From positions 1 through 10,484 of the forward strand of contig NHHF01000042.1 of the NCBI GenBank assembly GCA_002171155.1: a stretch of 10,484 nucleotides of DNA, read 5' to 3'. The position numbers were made by a program, and so were the translations under genes. The notes beneath the pieces are model-generated. The model had not been told where the DNA came from, did not search any database, and saw nothing but the letters and a program-made list of their open reading frames with translations. Shown here in pieces: positions 1-6,155 of this stretch. This DNA is from Betaproteobacteria bacterium TMED156. Its GTDB lineage: Bacteria; Pseudomonadota; Gammaproteobacteria; Burkholderiales; Burkholderiaceae_A. Numbering within the stretch: the first letter of the stretch is position 1; each line of letters starts with the position of its first letter.

Positions 1-569
<569 letters not shown>

Positions 570-575
570 TTAAAC

Positions 576-599
576 TGATAACCATCATGGAGGTTATCA
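576..599 (-). repeat. 8-bp inverted repeat in rpmA-obgE gap
   Basis: TGATAACC (576-583) and GGTTATCA (592-599) pair perfectly around an 8-nt loop. On the transcribed (minus) strand the hairpin lies about 15 nt before the obgE start. It is not followed by a T-run on either strand, so it does not look like an intrinsic terminator. It could be an RNA processing or translation control element. Its function is unknown, and chance is possible in AT-rich DNA, although the stem contains G/C pairs. Confidence 0.4.
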
Positions 600-658
600 A
601 CAAAAAAGTTAATGCGTTGATATAAGGTCGATTAAAAAAAAACTTAATATAAAAATAA

Positions 659-913
659 TCAATTGACAACGCTAACTGTGGACTTGTTTAACGGTCCCTG
701 GACTGCAAAAAAAACTTTTCCTGTCTTCAAGGCGAAAAGCGTATGATCTTTGCCCATTCCAACATTCTTTCCGGGGTGAAACTTAGTCCCTCTTTGTCGA
801 ACGAGTATGTTACCAGGTGAGACAAATTGACCACCAAATTTTTTGACACCTAGCCTTTTAGATTCAGAGTCTCTGCCGTTCCTGGAAGATCCACCACCTT
901 TTTTATGTGCCAT
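659..913 (-). CDS. rpmA: 50S ribosomal protein L27
   Basis: L27 is a small basic protein of the large ribosomal subunit whose N-terminal tail reaches the peptidyl transferase centre. The 84-residue protein has the family length and the conserved start [16 protein letters not shown], followed by [25 protein letters not shown] and [11 protein letters not shown]. The N-terminus begins directly MAHKKGG, without the cleaved extension seen in Firmicutes. A GAGGG ribosome binding site sits about 7 nt before the ATG on the minus strand. It lies 24 nt downstream of rplU, so the two are almost certainly co-transcribed. Confidence 0.98.
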   Translation of the reverse strand: MAHKKGGGSSRNGRDSESKRLGVKKFGGQFVSPGNILVRQRGTKFHPGKNVGMGKDHTLFALKTGKVFFAVQGPLNKSTVSVVN

Positions 914-937
914 CAGATTCCCTCAAAATTATTTAGA

Positions 938-1264
938 TTATTTTAAATTCAAAGCCTTAATTTCAACTGCGGTGTAAGACTGTCTATGGCCCATTGATTT
1001 TGCTGAATGTTTTCGTCTGCGAAACTTAAAAATCTTCACTTTAGGGTGTTTATTCTGTTTTATTACCTCCGCAACTACCTGGGCACCTTTAATAAAAGGT
1101 GCCCCTAGTTGTATTTGTGACGTTTTCGGGTCGTCACCTTGATAGGCTAAAACTTTATCAAAGACAACTTCATCACCGACTAACAAATCTAGTTTTTCAA
1201 TCTCAATTTGATCACCTAAAGAGACCTTGTGCTGTTTACCACCAGTTTTTATCACTGCGTACAT
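938..1264 (-). CDS. rplU: 50S ribosomal protein L21
   Basis: L21 binds 23S rRNA in the large subunit. The 108-residue product starts [14 protein letters not shown], the universal L21 opening, and carries the hallmark [23 protein letters not shown] near the C-terminus (conserved FRRRKH and GHRQ). I chose the ATG complementary to 1262-1264. A TTG four codons upstream (1276) would add only MGRS and has no family support. It is the first gene of the rplU-rpmA-obgE operon, divergent from ispB across 113 nt, with a likely promoter in that gap. Length is a few residues above the E. coli protein. Confidence 0.98.
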   Translation of the reverse strand: MYAVIKTGGKQHKVSLGDQIEIEKLDLLVGDEVVFDKVLAYQGDDPKTSQIQLGAPFIKGAQVVAEVIKQNKHPKVKIFKFRRRKHSAKSMGHRQSYTAVEIKALNLK

Positions 1265-1296
1265 ACTTCTACCCAAATAATGTGTAACATTTAATG

Positions 1297-1323
1297 GTAT
1301 TAGTTTTTATGTACTGAGGTCAA
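1297..1323 (-). promoter_or_regulatory. Candidate sigma-70 promoter for rplU operon
   Basis: Read on the minus strand there is a -35 box TTGACC (complement of 1318-1323, five of six consensus bases) and a weak -10 TAATAC (complement of 1297-1302), with a 15-nt spacer. This would give a leader of roughly 26 nt before rplU. The -35 is good; the spacer is short and the -10 poor, so the exact -10 could be shifted by a few bases. Confidence 0.4.
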
Positions 1324-1341
1324 CTAAATTTGTATGTTATT

Positions 1342-1371
1342 TTAACAATTTTGAAAAAGTAAACTTATATT
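1342..1371 (+). promoter_or_regulatory. Candidate promoter for ispB, placing +1 at or near the ATG
   Basis: TTAACA (1342-1347), an 18-nt spacer and TATATT (1366-1371) form a plausible sigma-70 promoter. The -10 box ends only 6 nt before the ispB ATG at 1378, so transcription from it would begin at about the start codon and give a leaderless mRNA. The absence of a Shine-Dalgarno sequence upstream of ispB fits this. The boxes are only moderate matches in AT-rich DNA. Confidence 0.3.
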
Positions 1372-1377
1372 TTTACA

Positions 1378-2370
1378 ATGGATGAATATCAAAAAATAAT
1401 TCAAACCATTTCGAAAGAGATAGAAGACGTTTCTTTTGAATTAAAAAAGCAACTAAATAGTAATGTGGCTTTGATAAATCAAGTTGCAAATTATATTATA
1501 AATAGTGGAGGCAAAAGATTAAGGCCTGCTCTCATTTTTTTAATGGCTCGAGCTACGCAAAAAGACCAAGAAATACCCAAAGTTGATTACCTTAAACTTG
1601 TAAAATTAGCATGTGTTATTGAGTTTATACATACAGCAACTCTTTTGCATGATGATGTCGTTGACGAATCAGGTTTGAGAAGAAGCAAAAAAACTGCTAA
1701 TTCAATTTTTGGTAGTGCAGCTAGTGTTCTTGTTGGGGATTTTCTGTATTCCCGTGCTTTTCAAATTATGGTTGCTGTGGACTCTAAACATATAATGAAA
1801 ATAATGGCTAATGCCACAAATACCATTGCTGAAGGTGAAGTTTTGCAATTAATGAACTGCAATGACCCTAATATTAATGAAGAAAATTATTTAAAGGTTA
1901 TTCGTTATAAAACCTCCAAACTTTTCGAAGCGTCATGTCAACTTCCAATTGCTGTTCTTAGCCCTTCAGAGGATATAGAACATAAGGCCGGGCTTTATGG
2001 TATTCATCTTGGAACTGCTTTTCAGCTTACTGATGATATTTTGGATTATGTTGGTAGTGAGGAAGATATTGGAAAAAAACTAGGTGATGATTTACGAGAA
2101 GGTAAACCAACTTTACCTTTAATTAGAGTTGCATCAACTTGTAACAACCTAAATAAAAAAAAAATAGAAGATGCCATCCAAAATCCAAATCAAGATAAAT
2201 TAGAAGAAATCGTAGACTTAATCAAACAATCAGATGCTATTGAATATACAAATCAACTTGTAGGTAAAGAGTGTTCACTAGCTAGAAAATCTTTAGACTA
2301 CTTTTCAGATTCACAAAGTAAATTAACATTACTTGATTTAATTACATTTGTGAAGAATAGAAAAAATTAG
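1378..2370 (+). CDS. ispB: Octaprenyl diphosphate synthase (trans-polyprenyl synthase)
   Basis: Makes the long all-trans prenyl chain (C40 in related bacteria) from FPP and IPP for the ubiquinone tail; cytosolic. The 330-residue protein has the full family layout: GGKRLRP at 44-50 (IPP binding), the first aspartate-rich motif DDVVD at 92-96, the KTS triad around 178-180, and the second aspartate motif DDILD at 219-223. In-frame stop TAA at 1360-1362 rules out a longer N-terminus. No Shine-Dalgarno sequence is visible before the ATG. It lies opposite rplU, the usual betaproteobacterial arrangement, and ends 5 nt from the convergent msrQ. A run of ten A (2155-2164) lies in frame and encodes lysines. 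Chain length (C40 or other) cannot be read reliably from sequence alone. Confidence 0.95.
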   Translation: MDEYQKIIQTISKEIEDVSFELKKQLNSNVALINQVANYIINSGGKRLRPALIFLMARATQKDQEIPKVDYLKLVKLACVIEFIHTATLLHDDVVDESGLRRSKKTANSIFGSAASVLVGDFLYSRAFQIMVAVDSKHIMKIMANATNTIAEGEVLQLMNCNDPNINEENYLKVIRYKTSKLFEASCQLPIAVLSPSEDIEHKAGLYGIHLGTAFQLTDDILDYVGSEEDIGKKLGDDLREGKPTLPLIRVASTCNNLNKKKIEDAIQNPNQDKLEEIVDLIKQSDAIEYTNQLVGKECSLARKSLDYFSDSQSKLTLLDLITFVKNRKN

Positions 2371-2385
2371 CAAAGTTAATTTTTT
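2361..2385. terminator. AT-only palindrome spanning convergent ispB/msrQ stops
   Basis: AAAAAATTA (2361-2369) and TAATTTTTT (2377-2385) form a perfect 9-bp stem with a 7-nt loop. It contains the TAG of ispB and the complement of the TAA of msrQ. The arms are A-run/T-run on both strands, so it could act as a weak bidirectional terminator for the two convergent genes. The stem has no G/C pair, so termination strength is doubtful. Confidence 0.35.
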
Positions 2386-2939
2386 AGAATCGATTTTTTT
2401 AATACAAAGATTGATGTAAATATTGCCAAAGCTATTATTGGTTCAAAAAAATCATTTTTTCCAACCCTATGTAAAAAATAATGAATTATTGAAAAAATCA
2501 AAACAGGTGTTATCAATTTATGAATTTTTTTCCAGTTATTCCCTAAAAACGTCATGCATTTTTTATTAGATGTAATAGCCATTGGTATTAAAAGAATAAA
2601 TGCAGAAAATCCAAATGTTACGAAGGGCCTTCTAAAAAGATCCTCAATAAATAACTGTAAAACTAATTCATTTTCAAAAAGCAAAAATGCAACGAAATGA
2701 AGAACTACATAAAAAAATGCCCATAAACCTAACATTCTTCTGCATTTTTGAAGTGAGCTCAGACCAAATTTAGATAAGAGGGGAATAGAGTAAACCAACA
2801 GCAGAAAAACCAGAGTCCATGTGCCAAGCTCTCTTAAAATAGCCTCTTGAGGGTTGGCTCCCAACTTTTGATAAAACACTAAGATTAATAAGTCTAAACT
2901 AGGCAAAGCAGCCAAAATCCAGATTAGTGGCTTTAACAT
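2376..2939 (-). CDS. msrQ: MsrQ-like heme-binding membrane subunit of methionine sulfoxide reductase
   Basis: MsrQ (YedZ) is the inner-membrane b-type heme protein that passes electrons, from the quinone pool or a flavin reductase, to periplasmic MsrP. MsrP repairs oxidised methionine in envelope proteins. The 187-residue product shows the family signature GANPQEAILRELGTW near residues 27-41, CRRMLGLWAFFY at 66-77, EDLFRRPFVTFGF at 99-111, and a six-helix hydrophobic pattern. Candidate heme-ligand histidines are H81, H140 and H153, with H157 nearby. It starts 4 nt after the stop of the adhesin-E-like gene, so the two are probably co-transcribed. The catalytic partner msrP, which normally precedes msrQ, is not adjacent. 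I infer either that msrP is elsewhere or that MsrQ serves another acceptor. Confidence 0.9.
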   Translation of the reverse strand: MLKPLIWILAALPSLDLLILVFYQKLGANPQEAILRELGTWTLVFLLLVYSIPLLSKFGLSSLQKCRRMLGLWAFFYVVLHFVAFLLFENELVLQLFIEDLFRRPFVTFGFSAFILLIPMAITSNKKCMTFLGNNWKKIHKLITPVLIFSIIHYFLHRVGKNDFFEPIIALAIFTSIFVLKKSILKN

Positions 2940-2943
2940 AAAT

Positions 2944-3378
2944 TTAATCGCAGATTATTTTCATCAATTTGCTGTAAGGTGTACCTTTGGGTATTGCCTG
3001 CCATGGTGTCACTTCATTGCCTTTAGAAACCTCATAACCTTTTAGGAAGCTTTTTGAATAATTGATTGCACTTCTAAGTCTCAATCTATTGGAGGTACAG
3101 TCGTAATTTTGAATCATCCTGATTGACTTTATTTTTTTTCCATCTTGAGAGGTTTGCTCAGAAGTAAAATTGAGCATAACTTCTAACTGTTTAATTCCCT
3201 TGCCTCTTAAACTTTTTGGAGAGTAAAACATGGTAACTTTTTGTGCTTTATGAAATTCTTTCCACTTTTTACTTTGGGCTAAAATAGGCTTGTGAGTAAA
3301 AAAACAAAAAAAGAAACAGGTCAGTAAAATTACTTTAAATAGCAATTTAAAAAAGTAAAGTGAATAAGAAAAAATCAT
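2944..3378 (-). CDS. Secreted surface-adhesin-E-like protein
   Basis: A 144-residue protein with a long hydrophobic N-terminus ending THKPILA-QS, a likely signal peptide cleaved after about residue 34, so a periplasmic or surface location is expected. The mature part resembles the small surface-adhesin protein E-like domain common in betaproteobacteria. It has a Trp just after the signal (W39), a central segment of alternating hydrophobic residues, NYDC at 91-94, an RLRLRS stretch, the PW...IP.GTP motif around 125-134, and a terminal IICD with C143. C94 and C143 probably form a disulfide. The domain name comes from Neisseria/Haemophilus proteins, and an adhesive role here is not shown. No good ribosome binding site is visible, and the start lies only about 20 nt after a strong terminator hairpin. 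Co-transcription with msrQ suggests an envelope-stress or redox setting (inference). Confidence 0.7.
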   Translation of the reverse strand: MIFSYSLYFFKLLFKVILLTCFFFCFFTHKPILAQSKKWKEFHKAQKVTMFYSPKSLRGKGIKQLEVMLNFTSEQTSQDGKKIKSIRMIQNYDCTSNRLRLRSAINYSKSFLKGYEVSKGNEVTPWQAIPKGTPYSKLMKIICD

Positions 3379-3397
3379 ATTTCATTTTACAATTAGT

Positions 3398-3431
3398 AAA
3401 ATAAAAGGGGGCATAAACCCCCTTTTATTTT
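3398..3431 (-). terminator. Strong intrinsic terminator after EF-hand gene
   Basis: AAAATAAAAGGGGG (3398-3411) and CCCCCTTTTATTTT (3418-3431) are perfect 14-bp complements around a 6-nt loop. The core is five G-C pairs, and a T-rich arm follows it on either strand. It lies 14 nt past the stop of the EF-hand gene and just before the adhesin-E-like gene. It is symmetric and could work in both directions, but only minus-strand genes flank it. Confidence 0.9.
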
Positions 3432-3445
3432 GTAGTAAAAAAATT

Positions 3446-3610
3446 TTACTTGTATACACCTTCTTTATTGTAATGATCAACCATCTCTTTGGGAGAGACA
3501 TAACCATCTTTATTTTTATCCATCTTTTGCCATTCAATTTTGTCATAAGCAAAAGCACTAGTTGCAGAAAAAAGGCCAAAAGCCAAAACTAAAGCAGTAA
3601 ATTTACGCAT
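3446..3610 (-). CDS. Small secreted single-EF-hand protein (54 aa)
   Basis: A short gene encoding MRKFTALVLAFGLFSATSAFA as a textbook signal peptide (cleavage after AFA, residue 21), then a mature part of only about 33 residues. The mature part contains one canonical EF-hand loop, DKNKDGYVSPKE, with Ca2+-ligand positions D1, N3, D5, main-chain 7, S9 and E12 all suitable, so the periplasmic peptide probably binds calcium. A single EF-hand usually needs to dimerise or pair with a partner. Its AGGAGA ribosome binding site, consensus -10 promoter and strong downstream terminator mark it as a real, self-contained and probably well expressed gene. A +2-frame reading of the same stretch (3382-3579) is a shadow. 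Specific function unknown. Confidence 0.88.
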   Translation of the reverse strand: MRKFTALVLAFGLFSATSAFAYDKIEWQKMDKNKDGYVSPKEMVDHYNKEGVYK

Positions 3611-3616
3611 ATTAAA

Positions 3617-3622
3617 TCTCCT
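3617..3622 (-). promoter_or_regulatory. Shine-Dalgarno site of the EF-hand gene
   Basis: AGGAGA on the minus strand, 6 nt before the ATG. It is the best ribosome binding site on the minus strand of the window and fixes the start of the short EF-hand gene. Confidence 0.8.
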
Positions 3623-3663
3623 CACACCAAAAAAAAGTTAATCTTATAATTTATTACTTGGAT

Positions 3664-3692
3664 ATTATAAACCTATAAATGCAAGTTATTAA
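3664..3692 (-). promoter_or_regulatory. Sigma-70-type promoter of the EF-hand gene
   Basis: On the minus strand TTAATA (complement of 3687-3692), a 17-nt spacer and a perfect TATAAT (complement of 3664-3669) form the best promoter match I found. It would give a leader of about 46 nt to the EF-hand gene. The same 108-nt gap must also hold the promoter of the divergent gene at 3719. The best plus-strand candidate there is TATAAA at 3674-3679 with a weak TTATTA at 3651-3656, so the two promoters would overlap. Confidence 0.55.
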
Positions 3693-3718
3693 AGATTCAT
3701 TTGTCAGAAAGGTACCTT

Positions 3719-4087
3719 ATGAGCAACAAAATATTAATACAAAATGTAATTATTCTCGCTGGTTTAGTGGTTTACCCTTATGTCTTTGCAAACAGTAACA
3801 ATTATCCAACGATAGATAGAGTCTTATTTGTAAATGAATGTGTGAGAGAAAATGGTGGGGGTTTGGATAGTCTTTACAAATGTTCATGTGTTATGGATTA
3901 TTTTATTGAAAATTTAACATATGCTGAATTTGATAATATGGATGCTTCATCACATGGAATTAACACCACTGGTGAAAGATCTGCGATTTGGAGAGATCCA
4001 AAAGGAGTTCGAGAGGGTATCAATACATTAAAAAGAATACAAACTGATGCAAAAAAACACTGTAATTTAAAAGGAGAATCTAAATAG
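3719..4087 (+). CDS. Small secreted four-cysteine protein of unknown function
   Basis: The 122-residue product has an N-terminal signal peptide (hydrophobic core about 5-22, likely cleavage after VFA at residue 24). The mature part carries C41, a CxC pair at 55-57 (KCSC) and C115 near the end, and probably forms disulfides in the periplasm. Other visible landmarks are an opening YPTIDRV, an NGGG stretch before KCSC, and GERSAIWRDP at 85-94. From memory, this pattern (C...NGG...KCSC...GER..-RDP...C) resembles uncharacterised periplasmic proteins of methylotrophs and of bacteria using PQQ-dependent alcohol dehydrogenases, but I cannot confirm that here. I chose the ATG at 3719, preceded by AAAGG, over an in-frame TTG at 3701. 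Its stop shares one base with the GTG of the next gene, implying translational coupling. Confidence 0.75.
   Translation: MSNKILIQNVIILAGLVVYPYVFANSNNYPTIDRVLFVNECVRENGGGLDSLYKCSCVMDYFIENLTYAEFDNMDASSHGINTTGERSAIWRDPKGVREGINTLKRIQTDAKKHCNLKGESK
4072..4076 (+). promoter_or_regulatory. Shine-Dalgarno site fixing a GTG start
   Basis: AGGAG lies inside the end of the upstream gene, 10 nt before GTG at 4087-4089. It supports the GTG as the start of the corB-like gene; no in-frame ATG occurs before residue 31. Confidence 0.7.
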
Positions 4088-5385
4088 TGAATGAGTTGCC
4101 TTTTTGGATACAACTACTAATCCTAATAGGCCTTTTATTTTTATCTGCTTTTTTTTCTATATCCGAGACTAGCTTAATGGCAGTTAACAAATATAGGATT
4201 AGAAATTTAGCGGGAAAAGGGAGTAAAGGTGCCAAACAAGTTCTCGGATTATTAAGCAGAACTGACAAACTTTTGGGAACAATTTTGCTTGGAAACAATA
4301 TAATTAACGCAGCACTTACAGCTTTAGTAACGGCAATAGCTATCAATGCCTTTGGAAATAATGATCAAGTTCTTGCTTTAGCAACAGGGACTGCTGCTTT
4401 ATTATTGATAGTCTTTGCTGAACTAATTCCAAAAGTTACTGGGGCAAATAGGCCTGATGGAATAGCAATGCTTGCTAGTTATGGTTTAATTCTTTTTACT
4501 TGGGTACTGCAGCCTTTTGTTTTCATAATTAATAAAATAGTCTCACTTATGCTTTCAGCTGCTAATCTAGAATTTTCTAGTCAAAAAAGTGATGGTTTAA
4601 CTAGTGATGAACTAAGATCAGCAGTCCTTGAATCTTCTACTTTTATTCCTTTACATAACAGAAAAATTTTTCTCAATTTGCTAGACCTTGAAGAATTATC
4701 CATTGATGATGTAATGATCCCTAGAGGTAGAATCGAATTTCTTAATCTAGAGGATGATATATCTATTTTAAAAGAGCAAATTTCTACCTGTTTTCATAAC
4801 AAGATACTTGTTTGTAATGGAGATCTTAATCAGATTGAGGGGATCTTACACATAAAAAGAGTAATTAGTATTTTAGCTAAAGAAGACTTCTCTAAAGAAT
4901 CAATAATGGATGTGATTCAACCTGTTTATTTTATTCCTGTTGGTACTAAATTATTTTCACAACTTAAGAATTTTCAAGAACGAAAAGAAAATTTGGCAAT
5001 AATTGTAGATGAATATGGCGAAGTGGAAGGCTTAATAACATTACAAGATATTGTTGAAGAACTTGTAGGTGAATTCACAACAGACAATCCTGGTTTTATT
5101 GCACAACCTGTTGCATGGAACGATTGCAATAATGCCATTGTCAATGGGTTGACTAGTGTCAGAGAACTTAATAGAGATCTTGGTTTAAGTTTGCCAACTA
5201 ATGGTCCAAGAACCCTCAATGGTTTAATCCTCGAAACTTTAGAAGATTTACCAGAAACAAATTTAAGCTTAAAGATTCATAATTTACAAGTTGAAATTTT
5301 AGCAGTTCAAGGTCTATTGATTAAAAAAGCAAGAATTTTCAAACCTAAGTCAAAATCAAAGAACAAAAACCAAGAAAAAAAATAG
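4087..5385 (+). CDS. CorB/HlyC-CorC family membrane protein (DUF21-CBS-CorC_HlyC)
   Basis: A 432-residue protein with the standard three-part build. First is a DUF21 (CNNM-like) transmembrane domain over residues 1 to about 190, with SAFFSISETSLMAVN at 20-34, LGNNIINAAL at 68-77 and AELIPK at 111-116. Next comes a CBS pair from about 205 to 335, opened by DVMIPRGRIEFL at 208-219 and closed by IVDEYGEVEGLITLQDIVEELVGEF at 306-330. Last is a CorC_HlyC domain with a lysine-rich tail. Relatives (E. coli YfjD/CorB, Bacillus MpfA, eukaryotic CNNM) are linked to Mg2+/divalent cation export or homeostasis; the older haemolysin label is not meaningful. It starts with GTG overlapping the upstream stop by one base and is followed 41 nt later by the relict pilD. 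Some betaproteobacteria carry such a gene in the pil neighbourhood, so the position is not surprising. Substrate not provable here. Confidence 0.93.
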   Translation: MNELPFWIQLLILIGLLFLSAFFSISETSLMAVNKYRIRNLAGKGSKGAKQVLGLLSRTDKLLGTILLGNNIINAALTALVTAIAINAFGNNDQVLALATGTAALLLIVFAELIPKVTGANRPDGIAMLASYGLILFTWVLQPFVFIINKIVSLMLSAANLEFSSQKSDGLTSDELRSAVLESSTFIPLHNRKIFLNLLDLEELSIDDVMIPRGRIEFLNLEDDISILKEQISTCFHNKILVCNGDLNQIEGILHIKRVISILAKEDFSKESIMDVIQPVYFIPVGTKLFSQLKNFQERKENLAIIVDEYGEVEGLITLQDIVEELVGEFTTDNPGFIAQPVAWNDCNNAIVNGLTSVRELNRDLGLSLPTNGPRTLNGLILETLEDLPETNLSLKIHNLQVEILAVQGLLIKKARIFKPKSKSKNKNQEKK

Positions 5386-5426
5386 AATGATGTTTTTTAC
5401 AAATTTCGCCGTGCTTATTTAATGTA

Positions 5427-6145
5427 ATGTTTAAAGTTACTATTTTCTGTATTCTCACCTCGATAGCACTTAATATTTTTTTTTTAAAGTTTGCTGAGAA
5501 TGAAGTTTCGAAGTGGACAAATCTAAAGACTGCAAAAAAATCGTCAGCTATAAAACTTAAGTGGTTACTAATAAACATCTCATTTATTATTTTTTTTTCA
5601 TACTGTTATTTAGATAATTATTTGACTATTAGGGATGAATTTGAAATTACGAAAGAATCATTTAGGGTTATTTTTATGTTTGTATGGATTTCATCATTAA
5701 ATGCACTATCACAACTTGATTTTAATTCAAACTTGTTACCTGATAAACTAACAATTAGCTTAGGTATGTTTGGTTTATTATTTTCAATTTTATACGATGA
5801 CGAAACATTTTATGGATCCATAATATCTGGCTTAATTGGGATGTTATTTATACTCTCAACAATTTTTTTGTTCTATCTTGCGAATTTTTTTTTTCAAAAA
5901 ATAAATTTGAATTCAAACACTTACCTATAGGCAGAGGCGATATATTTTTAATTACTGTAATTGGTATTTGGATTGGCTGGGAAATTCTTTTATTTGTTCT
6001 TATTTTTTCGTCACTATCAATGTTGATAATTTTTATCATGGGCTTTTATTTGTACAACTGGAAATTTAATAAAAGATTACCTTTCGGACCAGCTATTGGT
6101 TTTTATGCAATTCTAATAGGCGTACCAAAAATTCTAGTTTTTTAG
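5427..6145 (+). pseudogene. pilD: Prepilin peptidase PilD, frameshifted and lacking its cysteine domain
   Basis: Type IV prepilin leader peptidase/N-methylase of the inner membrane. The frame open from 5427 stops at TAG 5928-5930, while the rest of the family match continues in another frame to TAG 6143-6145. Adding one T to the T10 run at 5885-5894 joins them into a 239-residue protein. It then has the first catalytic motif at residues 93-106 (NALSQLDFNSNLLPD, D98), the second at GRGD (D172), and the family ending LPFGP. Helical membrane segments fill the rest. The N-terminus aligns with the usual LN-xxxxR region, but the roughly 50-60-residue cytoplasmic domain with its CxxC pairs is missing. 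No ribosome binding site precedes 5427. The pilB and pilC genes normally next door are absent. A decaying gene is most likely; slippage-rescued expression or a sequencing indel are the alternatives. Identity is firm, status less so. Confidence 0.85.
5885..5894 (+). repeat. T10 homopolymer at the pilD frame break
   Basis: Ten consecutive T. Upstream codons read NFFF into the run; one extra T moves reading into the frame that encodes the second catalytic aspartate and the C-terminus. Another T10 (5476-5485) and a T9 (5590-5598) occur earlier in the same gene without needing a frame change. Confidence 0.9.
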
Positions 6146-6155
6146 AAAGTAATTG

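Noticed and set aside
3382..3579. Minus-strand 65-codon frame overlapping the EF-hand gene
   Set aside because: Runs through the terminator and lacks a signal. The other frame gives a perfect signal peptide and EF-hand loop with a strong ribosome binding site.
4080..4346. Minus-strand 88-codon frame opposite the corB-like gene
   Set aside because: Hydrophobic only because it is antisense to a membrane domain. The plus-strand gene is clearly real.
5476..5485. First T10 run in pilD as another frame break
   Set aside because: The residues before and after it (LNIFFLKF) align with the N-terminal helix of PilD without a frame change.
5848..6039. Minus-strand 63-codon frame across the pilD break
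   Set aside because: Overlaps the region explained by the two halves of pilD; no family features.
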